From Catenulispora sp. MAP5-51 (GTDB taxonomy: Bacteria; Actinomycetota; Actinomycetes; Streptomycetales; Catenulisporaceae), in NCBI RefSeq assembly GCF_041261205.1, contig NZ_JBGCCH010000019.1, forward strand, positions 115,749 to 179,748: a stretch of 64,000 nucleotides of DNA. Reading direction: 5' to 3'. This document shows, piece after piece, positions 55,369 through 64,000 of this stretch. Under the pieces are notes generated by a model. That model did not search any database. It was not told the origin of the DNA and saw only the letters and a list, made by a program, of their open reading frames with translations. The translations under genes were made by a program, and so were the position numbers. Position 1 is the stretch's first letter. Every line of letters starts with the position of its first letter.

Positions 55369-57815
55369 GCGGCCAGAGCGGCCAGAGCGGGCCGGCGGAA
55401 GAGGTGGAGCGCGTGCGGGAGGACCGGCCGTCCCCGGACGGGTTCGAGCCCCAGGTCTTCCTCCCCGCCGGCGTCGGCGTCGGCCGCCTGGCCGCGACCG
55501 TCGACCGGCTGCAGACCGCGCTCCACGACGCCGAGGCCGGCGCCGACGTCAGGGTCCTGATGGCGCTGGCCCGCGGCATCCTCATGGAGCGCCTGCGCAT
55601 CGCGCCCGCGGCATCGGCGCGCCAGCTGGAGGAGCTCGCCGAGCGCAGCGGGCTGCCGGTGCTCGAGCTCGCCGCGGACATCGTCAACGAGATCGCCGGC
55701 GATCCGGCCGGGCAGGTCGCGCGGATCGGGAAGGCGTCCCAGCGTCCTGATTCCCTCGGCGCTTCCGGCAGCTCCGGCGCGGTGTCGCTGAACGTCCGGC
55801 TGCGAGCGGCCGAGGCCGGCGTGCTCACCGCCTCCGACGTGCACGCCGCGGCCGGATCGCTGCACCAGCAGGCGCTGGCGCCGCTGGGCGCGGTCGCCGT
55901 CGCCATCTGGGCGCTCGCCGCCGACGGCTCGCTCCTGCTGGCCGGGCACTCCGGGTTCAACGCCGCCGAGGCCCGCAGCTGGCACCACACCCCGCCGGGC
56001 GTCGAGACCGAGGCGCGTCGCGCCATCCGGACCCGGACCACCCACTGGAGCGCCGGTGCGGGTACCGACTCCCGGCGCGCGCCGAGCATCGGTGCGCGGA
56101 CGCTGGGGCCGGACGCCACGCGCGTGGCGATCCCCGCGCAGCTCGGCGGACGGCTGCTCGGCGTGCTGGAGATCTGCTGGCCCGGCCCGGTCGGGGAACT
56201 GCCGCAGCCGGTGCACCGCCAGCTCGAAGCGCTCGCCGAGCTGTGCGCGCACACCCTGGACGTGATCCCCGCCGCCGAGGAGGGCGGCACCGGCGGCGGC
56301 GCGGTCGACCCGGGCCTGGTGGACCTGCTCGACTGCCTGCTGGAACCGGCGCTGATCCTGCAGCCGCAGCACGACGAGGCCGGCCGGCTGACCGACTTCC
56401 TGATCGCGCACGCCAACGCGCGCTTCGTCGACCCGGTGGGCCGGCCCTCCGCGGCGATCCTGGGGCAGCCGTTCTTGCAGGCCTACCCGATGGCGGCCGA
56501 GGACGGCGGGCTCTCGGAGCGGATCGAGCACGTCCACGCCACCGGCGAACCGGTCCACCACGACCGCGTCGTACTGCGCTCCCTGATCGCGGACATCACG
56601 GTCTCCACCTCCCTCACCGTCGGTATCAGCCGCCTGGGTTCGGACCTGGTACTCACCTGGCACCCCGAGGACGAGGAGGCCCGCCTGGCCCGGCTGCTCC
56701 AGCACGCCCAACGCCTGGGCCGGATGGGCGGCTTCGAGGAGAACCTGCTCACCGGCGAGGTCACCTGGAGCGCGGAGCTGCTCGAGCTGTTCGCCCTGCC
56801 GACCACCGCCCAGCCGGTGTCGCTGCGCGACCTCGCGGCCCACGCGCACACCGACGACGTCGAGGCGATCTCCCGCTTCGTGCGCACCCTCCTGCACCAC
56901 CGAGCGCCCGCCTCGACCGCCTTCCGCCTCCTGCGCAGCGACGGCGTCCAGCGCTACATCCGCATCGTCGCCGAACCGGTCCTGGAGGACGGCACCATGA
57001 CCGCCGTCCGCGGCGCCTGCCAGGACGTCTCGGCCCAGCACTGGACCGAGATCGCCCTGGCCGCCACCCGCGACCGCCTGGAGCACACCGAACGCGAGGT
57101 CGAGGAGGGCAACCGCCTGACCCTGCGCCTCCAACGCGCGATCATGCCGGTGGCCCCCACCCTGATCAACAACCGAGGCCTGCAGATCGCCACCCGCTAC
57201 CGCCCGGCCGAAAAGGGCCACCTGGTCGGCGGCGACTGGTACGACGCCGTCGTCCTACCGAACCAGCGCGTCCTCCTCGTGGTGGGAGACGTAGCCGGCC
57301 ACGGCATCGACGCCGCCACCGAAATGGTCGCCCTCCGCAACGCCCTACGCGGCCTGGCAGCAACCGGAGCCACCTCGGCCCAAATGCTCAACTGGCTGGG
57401 CACAGTAGCCCACCACATGTCGGGCAGCGTAGTCACCGCAACCGTCATCTGCGGCATCTACGACCCCGAAGACCGCACCCTCCGCTGGTCACGAGCCGGC
57501 CACCCACCCCTCCTCCTGGTCCGCGACGGCAAGACGACGGTCCCACCAATGCCCGAGGGAGTCCTCCTGGGAGCCCTGGGCGACGCCCGCTACGAGGAGC
57601 AGACACTGCACCTACAACCGGGCGACACCCTCCTGCTGTACACCGACGGCCTGATCGAACGCCGGGACCGGGACATAGAGGAGTCGCTACAGGACCTGCT
57701 GACCATCGTCCAGCCGGCCATGGGCTCGCTAGAGGAGCAGCTGGAGCATCTGCTGCTGCACAGCAACGCCGACACTGACGACGACACCTGTCTGATCGGT
57801 GTCAGGGTGCGCTGA
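55365..57815 (+). CDS. ANTAR-GAF-PAS-PP2C (SpoIIE) sensor phosphatase
   Basis: An 816-residue protein. An ANTAR-like helical domain lies at about 45-110 (ALARGILMERLRIAPAASARQLEELAERSGLPVLELAADIV). A GAF domain follows (about 150-300; VAVAIWALAADGSLLLAG, LGVLEICWPGPVG), then two PAS-like segments (about 320-560; the second has GGFEENLLTGEVTWSAELLELF). The SpoIIE phosphatase domain (about 590-816) has VGGDWYDAVVLP, LVVGDVAGHGIDAATEM, LLLYTDGLIERR and DDDTCLIGVRV, with a full metal site. It starts at GTG 55365 inside the kinase stop (GTGA), so it is probably the output partner of the hybrid kinase acting on STAS proteins. The first codons contain a GCGGCCAGA repeat. Confidence 0.93.
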
Positions 57816-57929
57816 TACGGGCCGCGCATTTATTTGAGGTGTGGGTGCGGTTTGTTGCTGGGTGACAGTCAACGGCGTTTTCTGACGGCTTCGCGCGGGT
57901 TGAAGAAGGATCCGCTGGTGGCGCGGTTC

Positions 57930-58860
57930 GGTAGTGCCACTTGTTTTCGCGTTGGCGGCCGGCAGTTGGCGTGTCCACGACCGCGCACCGGTCCGAGTCA
58001 CTGCGCATACGTTTGGTCTGGCGGGCGGCGGCCGCGTTTGGTGGGTGCCTGAAGTCAAAGGCAGGGGCCTCCGGCCGGGGCCTCTGCTCGGAGGGATCAC
58101 CAGACCCCGCGCAGGTGGCGGTCCGAGTGTTGGTCGCCACTGTCTCGGTTCCCTCGTCGCTGTCGTCGCCGTAAACGGAATCATCCCGGCCTGGCGGTAT
58201 CAAGTCGGATCACACGCTGCTGTGGTCCGGTTTCGTCCGACTTGACACCGTCAGTCCGGAATGGTTGGCAGAGCCCGCCGACAGCGACGAGGGAACCGAG
58301 ACAACCCCACCTGTATGGGAAACAGGATCCACCTGTCACACAGTGCTCGCGCAAGCAGGCCAGTCGCGGCCGACCACTGTGTGACAGGTGGATCCCGCAT
58401 CCCATAGAGGGCTCTTTGTTCCGGGTCCCCCGCCGCGTCGGCGGGCGCAGCCAAGCTGGCCGGGCCGGTGGTGTCAAGTCGGACGAAAACGGACCACAGC
58501 AGCGTGTGATCCGACTTGATACCACCGGACCGGTCTGCTTCCTTCAGGCGACGACGCGGCGGGGGACCCGGAACACTGGCGACCACAAGCAACACCGCCA
58601 CTAAACAACCCGGCGCGCCCACGCACGAAGACAAAGCCGAACAGTCGCGGGCCGCCGCCTTCAGGAGGTCCGCAGGGGGCGCCCCCGCTGTAGAGGCCCG
58701 CCGGAGGCACCTGCCTTTGATCTTGATCTTCGGTGCCCACCAAACGCGGCCGCCGCCCGCCAGACCAAACGCGTGCGCAGTGACTCGGACCGACGCGCGC
58801 CCTTGCCCGGCCACGACCGCCGGCCGCCAGCGCGACACGACCTGCCTCAACCAAACCGCG
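57930..58860. repeat. large composite inverted-repeat element with nested stem-loops
   Basis: The 1,201-base stretch 57816-59016 has no convincing gene. Plus-strand 57950-58080 matches the reverse complement of about 58690-58850. A 54-base block at 58197-58250 (GGTATCAAGTCGGATCAC ... CCGACTTGACACC) recurs inverted at 58471-58524 with one mismatch seen. Further inverted pairs are about 58142-58170 with 58275-58303 (core TCTCGGTTCCCTCGTCGCTG), GGATCCACCTGTCACACAGTG at 58327 with 58376, and CCGGGTCCCCCGCCGCGTCG at 58421 with 58551. The right arm has a shorter relative at 13141-13334. It may be a non-autonomous mobile element, a structured RNA source or a recombination relic. Confidence 0.82.
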
Positions 58861-58899
58861 CCACCAGCGGATCCCGCAAACCATGTGCGAAGCCGTAAA

Positions 58900-58960
58900 A
58901 AGCTTCAAAAACCACAAGCAGACCGCACCCGAACCCCACCCAGCCCGAACCCCACCCAGC
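58900..58960. repeat. short CCCGAACCCCACCCAG repeat
   Basis: Two to three units of about 16 bases (CCCGAACCCCACCCAG) lie between the inverted-repeat element and the phospholipase gene. No gene is seen here. Confidence 0.6.
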
Positions 58961-59016
58961 CCGGGCGCCGCCGTCGCATACGCGGCGCCCGAACCAGTCA
59001 CAACCGAATCAACCCC

Positions 59017-61329
59017 CTACCGCACCACGATCCCAATCGCCCCCAAACACACCGCCGTATTGTTGTCCGCCGCCGCAACAGCCCCGAACAACCCCGTAGC
59101 CTCCTGGCTCTGCGGACTCGGCGCCTGCAAGGCGAACGCCTGCGTGTTCGATGTCGCCGTGCCGCTACCGAACACCTGGCTCACCGCACCGCTGCGCTGA
59201 TGGAACCGGATCTTCGTGATGTACCTCCCGCCGTACCAAGTACCCCACTCACCAGAGACCCCCACCAGCGGGTCCGTCTCGCTGAAGCTGACCGTCGTCT
59301 TCGTCGCGCTGCCGGGCGGCACGCCGTTGCCACCGCGCAGCGGGTCGACCTTGCCGTCCGCGTGCGTGGCGCGGATTCCGTCGACGATCTCGCCGGAGTA
59401 CACGTCGATGCTGGAGATCCGCTGCGTCGACGACGTGTCGTCGAACGGGGTGCCGGTGCCGCTGGCTCCCGCGGGCCCCAGCCGGAACACCGGCGCCGGC
59501 GGGTCGTTGTCCGCCGTCCGCGCGTGCGGACCGGCGTACTTCCACAGCGGCTCCCAGTACACCTTCAGCAGTTCGGCCACCGCGTCCGCGCCCTCGACGA
59601 GGTAGTCGAACTCCGCCAGCGAGCCCGGGTAGAGGTTGTCCGATCCGACGACGTAGGCCTCGTCGTCGATGATCATCACCTTGGCGTGGTTGCCCGGGGC
59701 GGACGGGACCTTGTTGTAGATGTAGCCGCTCGCGTTGAGTACCGACATCGCCGCGCTGCCGATCACGCCGTGGCTCGGCGGCTCCTCGCTGAGCGGCGGC
59801 TGCTTGAGGGTGGCCGTGTACCCCTCCTTGGGCAGGTTGGGCCACTTGTAGGTGTCGCCCTCGATGGTGTTCGCCGCGGGCACCTGGTCGGTGTAGTAGA
59901 ACGGTGCCACGAACAACCGCTGCAACGCCTTGGCGCGCAGGCCGCCGGGGTCCGGCAGCAGGCGGTCGGTCGCGACGTCGTGCGTCATGTAGTACTTCAT
60001 CAGGTCGAAGGTGCGGACCGCCCCGGACCCGAACGAGTACTGGTCGCCCTCCGCGCCGGCGCCGGCGTCCAGCGGCGAGACGACCACCTGCACGGTCAGG
60101 TCCTTGTTCGCCAGCAGTGCCTGCAGAACCCACTGGCAGACATGGTGGTCCGACCAGTTCTTCTTCCACGCGCTGACCAGGTCCATCTGCGACATCTTGA
60201 TCGACCGCTTGGCACCCAGGATCAGCTCCTTCTTCATGATCTCGGACGCGTCCTGGTAGTCCGAGGTGGTGCGCCAGTACTTGCCCAGCGCCAGCATCCC
60301 GGTGGCCGCCTTGTACTCCGTGAGCCCGGCGTACGGCGGATGCACGACCCGCAGCGGGAAGCAGTCCTGAACCAGCTCCGGGAGCTGCTGCAGATCCCGC
60401 GTGTGGAAGTCGCTCGGCGGCGGCGGCGGAGGCGGCGGGGTCGGCGGGGGAGTGGGGTTGGACTCGTGCCACCGCACGAGCGCCGCCTGCTGGGCGGTCA
60501 CCCACGCCGCCACGTCCTTGGCGGCGAGCGGATTGGCCGGCCGGACCTTGGCGGGATCGCGGCTGTTCCACGTCAGCTTCGCGGTGTCCAGCTGCTCCTG
60601 CGAGAGCAGGTCGCCGCCGGCCGCCCACAGCTGGTCCAGCAGACCCTGCGTGCCGGCCGCCCCCGGGCCGTGCACGACCGCGGACACGTCGTGGACCGGC
60701 GGGTAGCTGCGGAACAGGTCCATGTTCAGGTTGTGGCCGCCGGCCAGGGTCGTGATGCTGTCGCAGACCACGATCTTGGAGTGGTTCCAGGTCATCTTCG
60801 ACCCGTCGCCGGCGAACATGCTGTCGTTGCCGAAGACCTTCAGCTGCAGCGCGTCCAGGAACCCTTCCCGCAGCGAGTAGAACCGGCCCAGCCAGATGTC
60901 CGGCATCCGCTCCCAGGCGTGGCCGCGGTCCCGCACCAGACGGATGAGCGCCTGCTTGAACAGCGTGTAGTACGGCGTCTCGGTGATCGGATACAGCGGG
61001 GTCTGGCCGAACAGGAACCGGAACTGCGTCGGCGCGGTCCGGCCCATCCGCGTGCTCAGCGCGGTGTCCATGGCGCCCAGGACGATGCCGGCCCACGCCG
61101 GGTCCGGAGTGTTCAGCGACGAGATGTCGCACCGGTACCGGGCGTTCTGGACGACCTCCTCCAGCGCCGTCTCGAAGTCGCCCTGCCGGTTCCACGCCTG
61201 CGGCATGATGGCCTGCCCGAACGGCAGCCCCCACACCCGCGGCGTGTCCATGAGGCGCAGGTAGTTGCGTCCGGAGCGCTGGTGGTAGTAGTTCCGGATC
61301 TGCGCTTCGACGTTGTCGATCTCACTCAT
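59017..61329 (-). CDS. phospholipase D-like protein with C-terminal jacalin-like lectin domain
   Basis: A 770-residue protein with two HKD motifs: WNHSKIVVCD (H183, K185, D190) and NHAKVMIIDD (H548, K550, D555), the latter followed by VGSDNLYPGSLAEFD. A proline-rich linker (292-306) splits the halves. The last 145 residues (about 625-770) look like a jacalin-type beta-prism lectin: SSIDVYSGEIVDGIRATHADG, GGNG and GLFGAVAAADNNTAVCLGAIGIVV. PLD enzymes cleave phosphodiesters of lipids (or nucleic acids), and the lectin would bind glycans on a target. No signal peptide or membrane segment is seen, so delivery outside the cell would need lysis or an injection system. It lies 14 bases after the hydrolase gene in one operon. 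Confidence 0.85.
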   Translation of the reverse strand: MSEIDNVEAQIRNYYHQRSGRNYLRLMDTPRVWGLPFGQAIMPQAWNRQGDFETALEEVVQNARYRCDISSLNTPDPAWAGIVLGAMDTALSTRMGRTAPTQFRFLFGQTPLYPITETPYYTLFKQALIRLVRDRGHAWERMPDIWLGRFYSLREGFLDALQLKVFGNDSMFAGDGSKMTWNHSKIVVCDSITTLAGGHNLNMDLFRSYPPVHDVSAVVHGPGAAGTQGLLDQLWAAGGDLLSQEQLDTAKLTWNSRDPAKVRPANPLAAKDVAAWVTAQQAALVRWHESNPTPPPTPPPPPPPPSDFHTRDLQQLPELVQDCFPLRVVHPPYAGLTEYKAATGMLALGKYWRTTSDYQDASEIMKKELILGAKRSIKMSQMDLVSAWKKNWSDHHVCQWVLQALLANKDLTVQVVVSPLDAGAGAEGDQYSFGSGAVRTFDLMKYYMTHDVATDRLLPDPGGLRAKALQRLFVAPFYYTDQVPAANTIEGDTYKWPNLPKEGYTATLKQPPLSEEPPSHGVIGSAAMSVLNASGYIYNKVPSAPGNHAKVMIIDDEAYVVGSDNLYPGSLAEFDYLVEGADAVAELLKVYWEPLWKYAGPHARTADNDPPAPVFRLGPAGASGTGTPFDDTSSTQRISSIDVYSGEIVDGIRATHADGKVDPLRGGNGVPPGSATKTTVSFSETDPLVGVSGEWGTWYGGRYITKIRFHQRSGAVSQVFGSGTATSNTQAFALQAPSPQSQEATGLFGAVAAADNNTAVCLGAIGIVVR

Positions 61330-61343
61330 GACTTCCCCCCTCT

Positions 61344-62540
61344 CTACAGAAAAGTCCAGTCGACCCAGCCGGCGCCGGTGCGCGCCGCCGTCACGGGATA
61401 CGTCTGCCGATACGGCGGGTCGCCCACGACGTCCTCGAGGTAGTACGTGTTGAACGGGTTACTCCCGGAGATCGACGAGACCTGACGTACGTAAGGGCGT
61501 CTGGGCCGGACGCTGTCCCGCAGCGGACCGCCGGCCATGTTGTCGAACACCGCCTGGTCGAGGTTGATCTCCTGCCGCAGCGGCAGCGAGTAGGTGTCGA
61601 CCGCCGACGCCACCCGGAAGTCCGAGCCCCACTTGGTCAGGTAGGCCCGGGCCAGCCGGTAGACCAGCTCCGGCACCCGCTCGGCGCTGGCGTTGACGTC
61701 GGCCGGGTCGTACGCGCCGTTGCTGGTCATGTTGCCCGCGACGGTCGCGTGCCGGCCCCGGCAGGCGAACAGCTGGTAGTTCGTGGGCTGGCGCATGCCG
61801 TTCTTGGCCGCCGCCAGCGGATCGGTGAGCTGGTAGTTGTCGGCCAGGTCCTGCCAGCCGCTGCCCAGCCTCAGGGTCTGCGAGGTGCCGGCCATCTTGG
61901 CGTTGGGCCGCGGCACCAACCCGGTGAATCCGTTGTCGAGCATGTCCCACGCCGTGACGCCGACATAGTCGGCGACGTTCGGGGGCAGCTGGGTGATGAT
62001 CCCGTACCAGTCGCCCGGCCCCGGAACGGCGTCGATCGCGACGATCCGCACCGGGATCTTCTGCACTTCCGCCGAGCCGTACGCCTGCAGGAACCAGGCG
62101 GCCATGACGCACTCCATGGCACCGCGGCTGTGCCCGATGAAGTTGAACGCCTTCGCGCCGCTGCGTGCGGCGAGGTTCGCCGCGTGCAGCGCGAGCGCGG
62201 GAGCGTCCTTGCCCGACAGCGCGGTCACCGTCGAGTGCTGATTGCCGCCGGAGTACTTCTGCGTGGCCTTGAGCAGATCGGCGGGAACATTGAGCGGACC
62301 GGTCAGGACCAGCGGCTCGCTGTTGTCGCGCGGCACCGCCCAGTCGTTCTCCCCGCAGCCCCGCACGGTGATACTGGGGCTGGTCGCCGTCAGGCTGCCG
62401 GTCAGCTCCAGGTGGATGCGGACCGGGATGTAGCCCGTATCAGGGCTGTATATCCTCTTGTCGCTGCCCGGGCGCGACACCTCCCCTTCGTCCCGTGTGC
62501 AGGATGTCCCGCTGAAGCACACGGTGAACACATCGGCCAT
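61344..62540 (-). CDS. alpha/beta-hydrolase, lipase-like (GxSxG), possible toxin/effector
   Basis: A 398-residue protein with the nucleophile elbow FNFIGHSRGAMECVMAAWFL (Ser138), preceded by LALHAANLAARSGAKAF. Asp in VRIVAIDAVPGPGD and a later GRHATVAG are candidates for the other catalytic residues. The N-terminus DVFTVCFSGTSCTRDEGE and ETGYIPVRIH-like stretch resemble bacterial effector-type lipases in which the hydrolase opens directly with a beta-strand; I cannot name the family with certainty. There is no signal peptide. ATG 62540 has CGGGAGGG upstream. It is the first gene of a two-gene operon with the phospholipase D-jacalin protein, so both probably attack lipids of the same target. 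Confidence 0.75.
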   Translation of the reverse strand: MADVFTVCFSGTSCTRDEGEVSRPGSDKRIYSPDTGYIPVRIHLELTGSLTATSPSITVRGCGENDWAVPRDNSEPLVLTGPLNVPADLLKATQKYSGGNQHSTVTALSGKDAPALALHAANLAARSGAKAFNFIGHSRGAMECVMAAWFLQAYGSAEVQKIPVRIVAIDAVPGPGDWYGIITQLPPNVADYVGVTAWDMLDNGFTGLVPRPNAKMAGTSQTLRLGSGWQDLADNYQLTDPLAAAKNGMRQPTNYQLFACRGRHATVAGNMTSNGAYDPADVNASAERVPELVYRLARAYLTKWGSDFRVASAVDTYSLPLRQEINLDQAVFDNMAGGPLRDSVRPRRPYVRQVSSISGSNPFNTYYLEDVVGDPPYRQTYPVTAARTGAGWVDWTFL

Positions 62541-62749
62541 GGATTCCCTCCCGTTCCCCGGCAGGCCCCTTGCCTGCCACGAACGGGGTGTACCCGGCAT
62601 ATCCACCCATAGCGGGCATCAATGCACAGTTCACCGGGACGGGGGACCGTCGTTCGGGCATCCTCGCGGCGAGGCGTCAGTCGCCGTCCGCCCGGGTTGC
62701 CAGAAAGTCCCGCAACCGCCGTGTCTCAGGGTGTCCGACAGCATCCGTC

Positions 62750-63883
62750 TCAACGGCGAGGAGCGGCGAGCGCCAGGCGGCCGAGTTCTTCGCAGAGCTC
62801 GGATACGCCATCGAGATCCGTAGTACGGCCGCCGGCGACCCGGGTGAAAAGCTCGATCGCCTCGGCCGGGTCCAGGGCTCCCAGCCGCACCGGCTCGGCG
62901 ACGCCGTCCCAGCCCTCCGCGTGCCGACTGGTCAGCAGGAACCGGCCGCGATCGTGGTCGCGCACGAGCCGGGCCACGTGCTCCGGGTCCGTCACGTCGT
63001 CGAGCACCACGAGCCACCTGTCGTGAGTGGCCAGCCACCCCCGGGACCACTGGGCCGCCACCGCCATCGGCACGTCGGCGATGGCCGGGTAGATCTGTGC
63101 CGCCAGAGTCGCCAAGCCCGTCTCAAGCGCCTGAGGATCAGGCGCGGCGATCCGGCAGACAAGGTCGAATTCCTCCTGCCGGGACAGGGCATAGTGCTCG
63201 GCGAGGGAGGACTTGCCCGTTCCGCCCAGACCGGTGAGGTCCACGGCGGCGCCGACTTCCAGCGCGGCGGCCATGGCACGTATCTGCTCTTGCCGTCCCA
63301 CGAACGATCGCTCGCCCTCAGCGGACAGCCCGATCACGCCGGCAGCGGGCGTCACTGACGCGGGGGCCGCGAAGCCGCTCTCCGGGTCCGTCAGCGCGAC
63401 CACGGTGCAGGCTGAGCCGTCCTCCTCGGCGGTGACGGCGAACGGGCTGGTTCCCCGCGCGACGAGGTCGGCGTCGACGACCTCGGTCATGACCTTCGGG
63501 GTGAAGCCGGCAGCCTCGGGCACCAGTCCGGCCAGCTCCGCTGCCAGCTCGGCGTCCTCGCTCAGGATGCGTATGACGTGTGCGCTCAGCACGGACTGCG
63601 CTTCCAGGTCGTCGCAGTCCTCTGCGAGCCCGGCGACTGCTTGCTCGAACTGCCCACGGCCGGGCTCGTGACGCAGCAGCCCGGTCAGAAGCAGCTGTCC
63701 CAGCCGCGCCGCCTTCGTGCCGTCCGCGTCCGGGTCCGAGCCGTGCGCACTGAGCGCGAGGCGGATATATGGCATGAGCTGTTCAGCGAGCACATCCATG
63801 TCCGGCTGGTCCACGTTCACCGATTCCCCGCCACGCCCGTTTTCGATCAAACTCGCGCTCATCGTAGAGAGGGTTTCCGACAT
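62750..63883 (-). CDS. NB-ARC/STAND-type ATPase, C-terminally truncated
   Basis: A 377-residue protein. An alpha-helical N-terminal part (about 28-125) and a beta-rich segment (130-185) precede an NB-ARC domain that begins at FVGRQEQI. The Walker A motif is GLGGTGKSSLAEHYA (218-225), Walker B is WLVVLDDV, the sensor-like strand is RGRFLLTSRH, and the winged-helix entry is GALDPAEAIELFTRVAG. The family normally continues with L-G-x-L-P-L-A-L and several hundred residues of TPR or similar repeats. Here the frame ends at ELGRLALAAPRR-stop, so the ligand-sensing part is missing. It may be a decayed gene or a short form. The 209-base gap to the hydrolase gene holds nothing recognisable. Confidence 0.75.
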   Translation of the reverse strand: MSETLSTMSASLIENGRGGESVNVDQPDMDVLAEQLMPYIRLALSAHGSDPDADGTKAARLGQLLLTGLLRHEPGRGQFEQAVAGLAEDCDDLEAQSVLSAHVIRILSEDAELAAELAGLVPEAAGFTPKVMTEVVDADLVARGTSPFAVTAEEDGSACTVVALTDPESGFAAPASVTPAAGVIGLSAEGERSFVGRQEQIRAMAAALEVGAAVDLTGLGGTGKSSLAEHYALSRQEEFDLVCRIAAPDPQALETGLATLAAQIYPAIADVPMAVAAQWSRGWLATHDRWLVVLDDVTDPEHVARLVRDHDRGRFLLTSRHAEGWDGVAEPVRLGALDPAEAIELFTRVAGGRTTDLDGVSELCEELGRLALAAPRR

Positions 63884-64000
63884 CCGGACGCCGGGGTCAG
63901 TACATCTAGATGATTGAGTCCGAAGGCTGGGCTGGTCGTGGGCCTGCGTGACGGCATGGCGAAGGGTGTCGTTGTCTGTGTGTGAATACCGACCTCGACA

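Noticed and set aside
57816..58900. Small ORFs on both strands of the repeat region (about 60-200 codons)
   Set aside because: They appear in all frames because of GC bias and mirror each other through the inverted repeat; none shows a domain or ribosome site.
58516..61443. 975-codon plus-strand frame across the repeat element and phospholipase gene
   Set aside because: Its start lies in the inverted-repeat element and the rest is the shadow of the phospholipase D-jacalin gene.

Overview
The window comes from a high-GC actinobacterium (roughly 70% G+C or more, frequent GTG starts, many 4-base ATGA/GTGA stop-start overlaps, long spurious antisense ORFs). A StrR-type regulator, stand-alone NRPS parts, many P450s and partner-switching phosphatases fit a Streptomyces- or Catenulispora-like genome. 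The exact genus cannot be fixed from the sequence. No tRNA, rRNA, CRISPR array or clear insertion sequence is visible.

Positions 1-205 hold the end of a VOC-fold gene. From 369 to about 45,410 runs a large, apparently undescribed biosynthetic cluster. Its left part (369-8,036, minus strand) carries a MoaD/ThiS-like sulfur carrier, a JAMM-SUMF1 fusion protein, an acyl-CoA/AMP ligase, an APH-fold kinase, a P450 and a fatty-acyl-AMP-ligase-like enzyme. Next to these lie a free carrier protein, a free condensation domain and a second P450 (8,184-11,017). At 11,100-13,054 an aminotransferase and a tryptophan-dioxygenase-fold enzyme form an operon. Then come three methyltransferases, two related double-hotdog thioesterases, a GMC oxidoreductase, a class III aminotransferase, a GNAT protein, a luciferase-like monooxygenase, an SDR and a DUF7064-like protein (13,379-25,881).

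The core (25,951-40,316, plus strand) resembles a pyochelin/yersiniabactin-type line. NRPS1 is ArCP-Cy-A-PCP. NRPS2 is TubC docking-Cy-A(MT)-PCP. They are followed by a saccharopine-dehydrogenase-like putative thiazoline reductase, a type II thioesterase, two tandem P450s and a salicyl/DHB-AMP-ligase-like starter enzyme. No salicylate synthase is present. The dioxygenase/aminotransferase pair suggests, as inference only, a tryptophan- or kynurenine-derived aryl starter. No C-terminal thioesterase domain, MbtH protein, PPTase or transporter was found. A StrR/NovG-type regulator (40,423-41,676), a lone LanB-like dehydratase/peptide-aminoacyl-tRNA-ligase-like protein (41,978-44,296) and an O-methyltransferase (44,385-45,410) close the cluster.

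From 45,733 the content changes. There is a secreted GH16 enzyme with accessory domains, then a signalling block (SpoIIE phosphatase, MarR, STAS, a seven-HAMP-repeat hybrid kinase, and an ANTAR-GAF-PAS-PP2C protein). A 1.2-kb gene-free region follows, built from nested inverted repeats, with a partial copy at 13.1-13.3 kb. Last comes a minus-strand group of a truncated NB-ARC ATPase, a lipase-like hydrolase and a phospholipase D-jacalin fusion.

Short in-frame tandem repeats recur throughout, mostly in N-termini, domain linkers and gene junctions.
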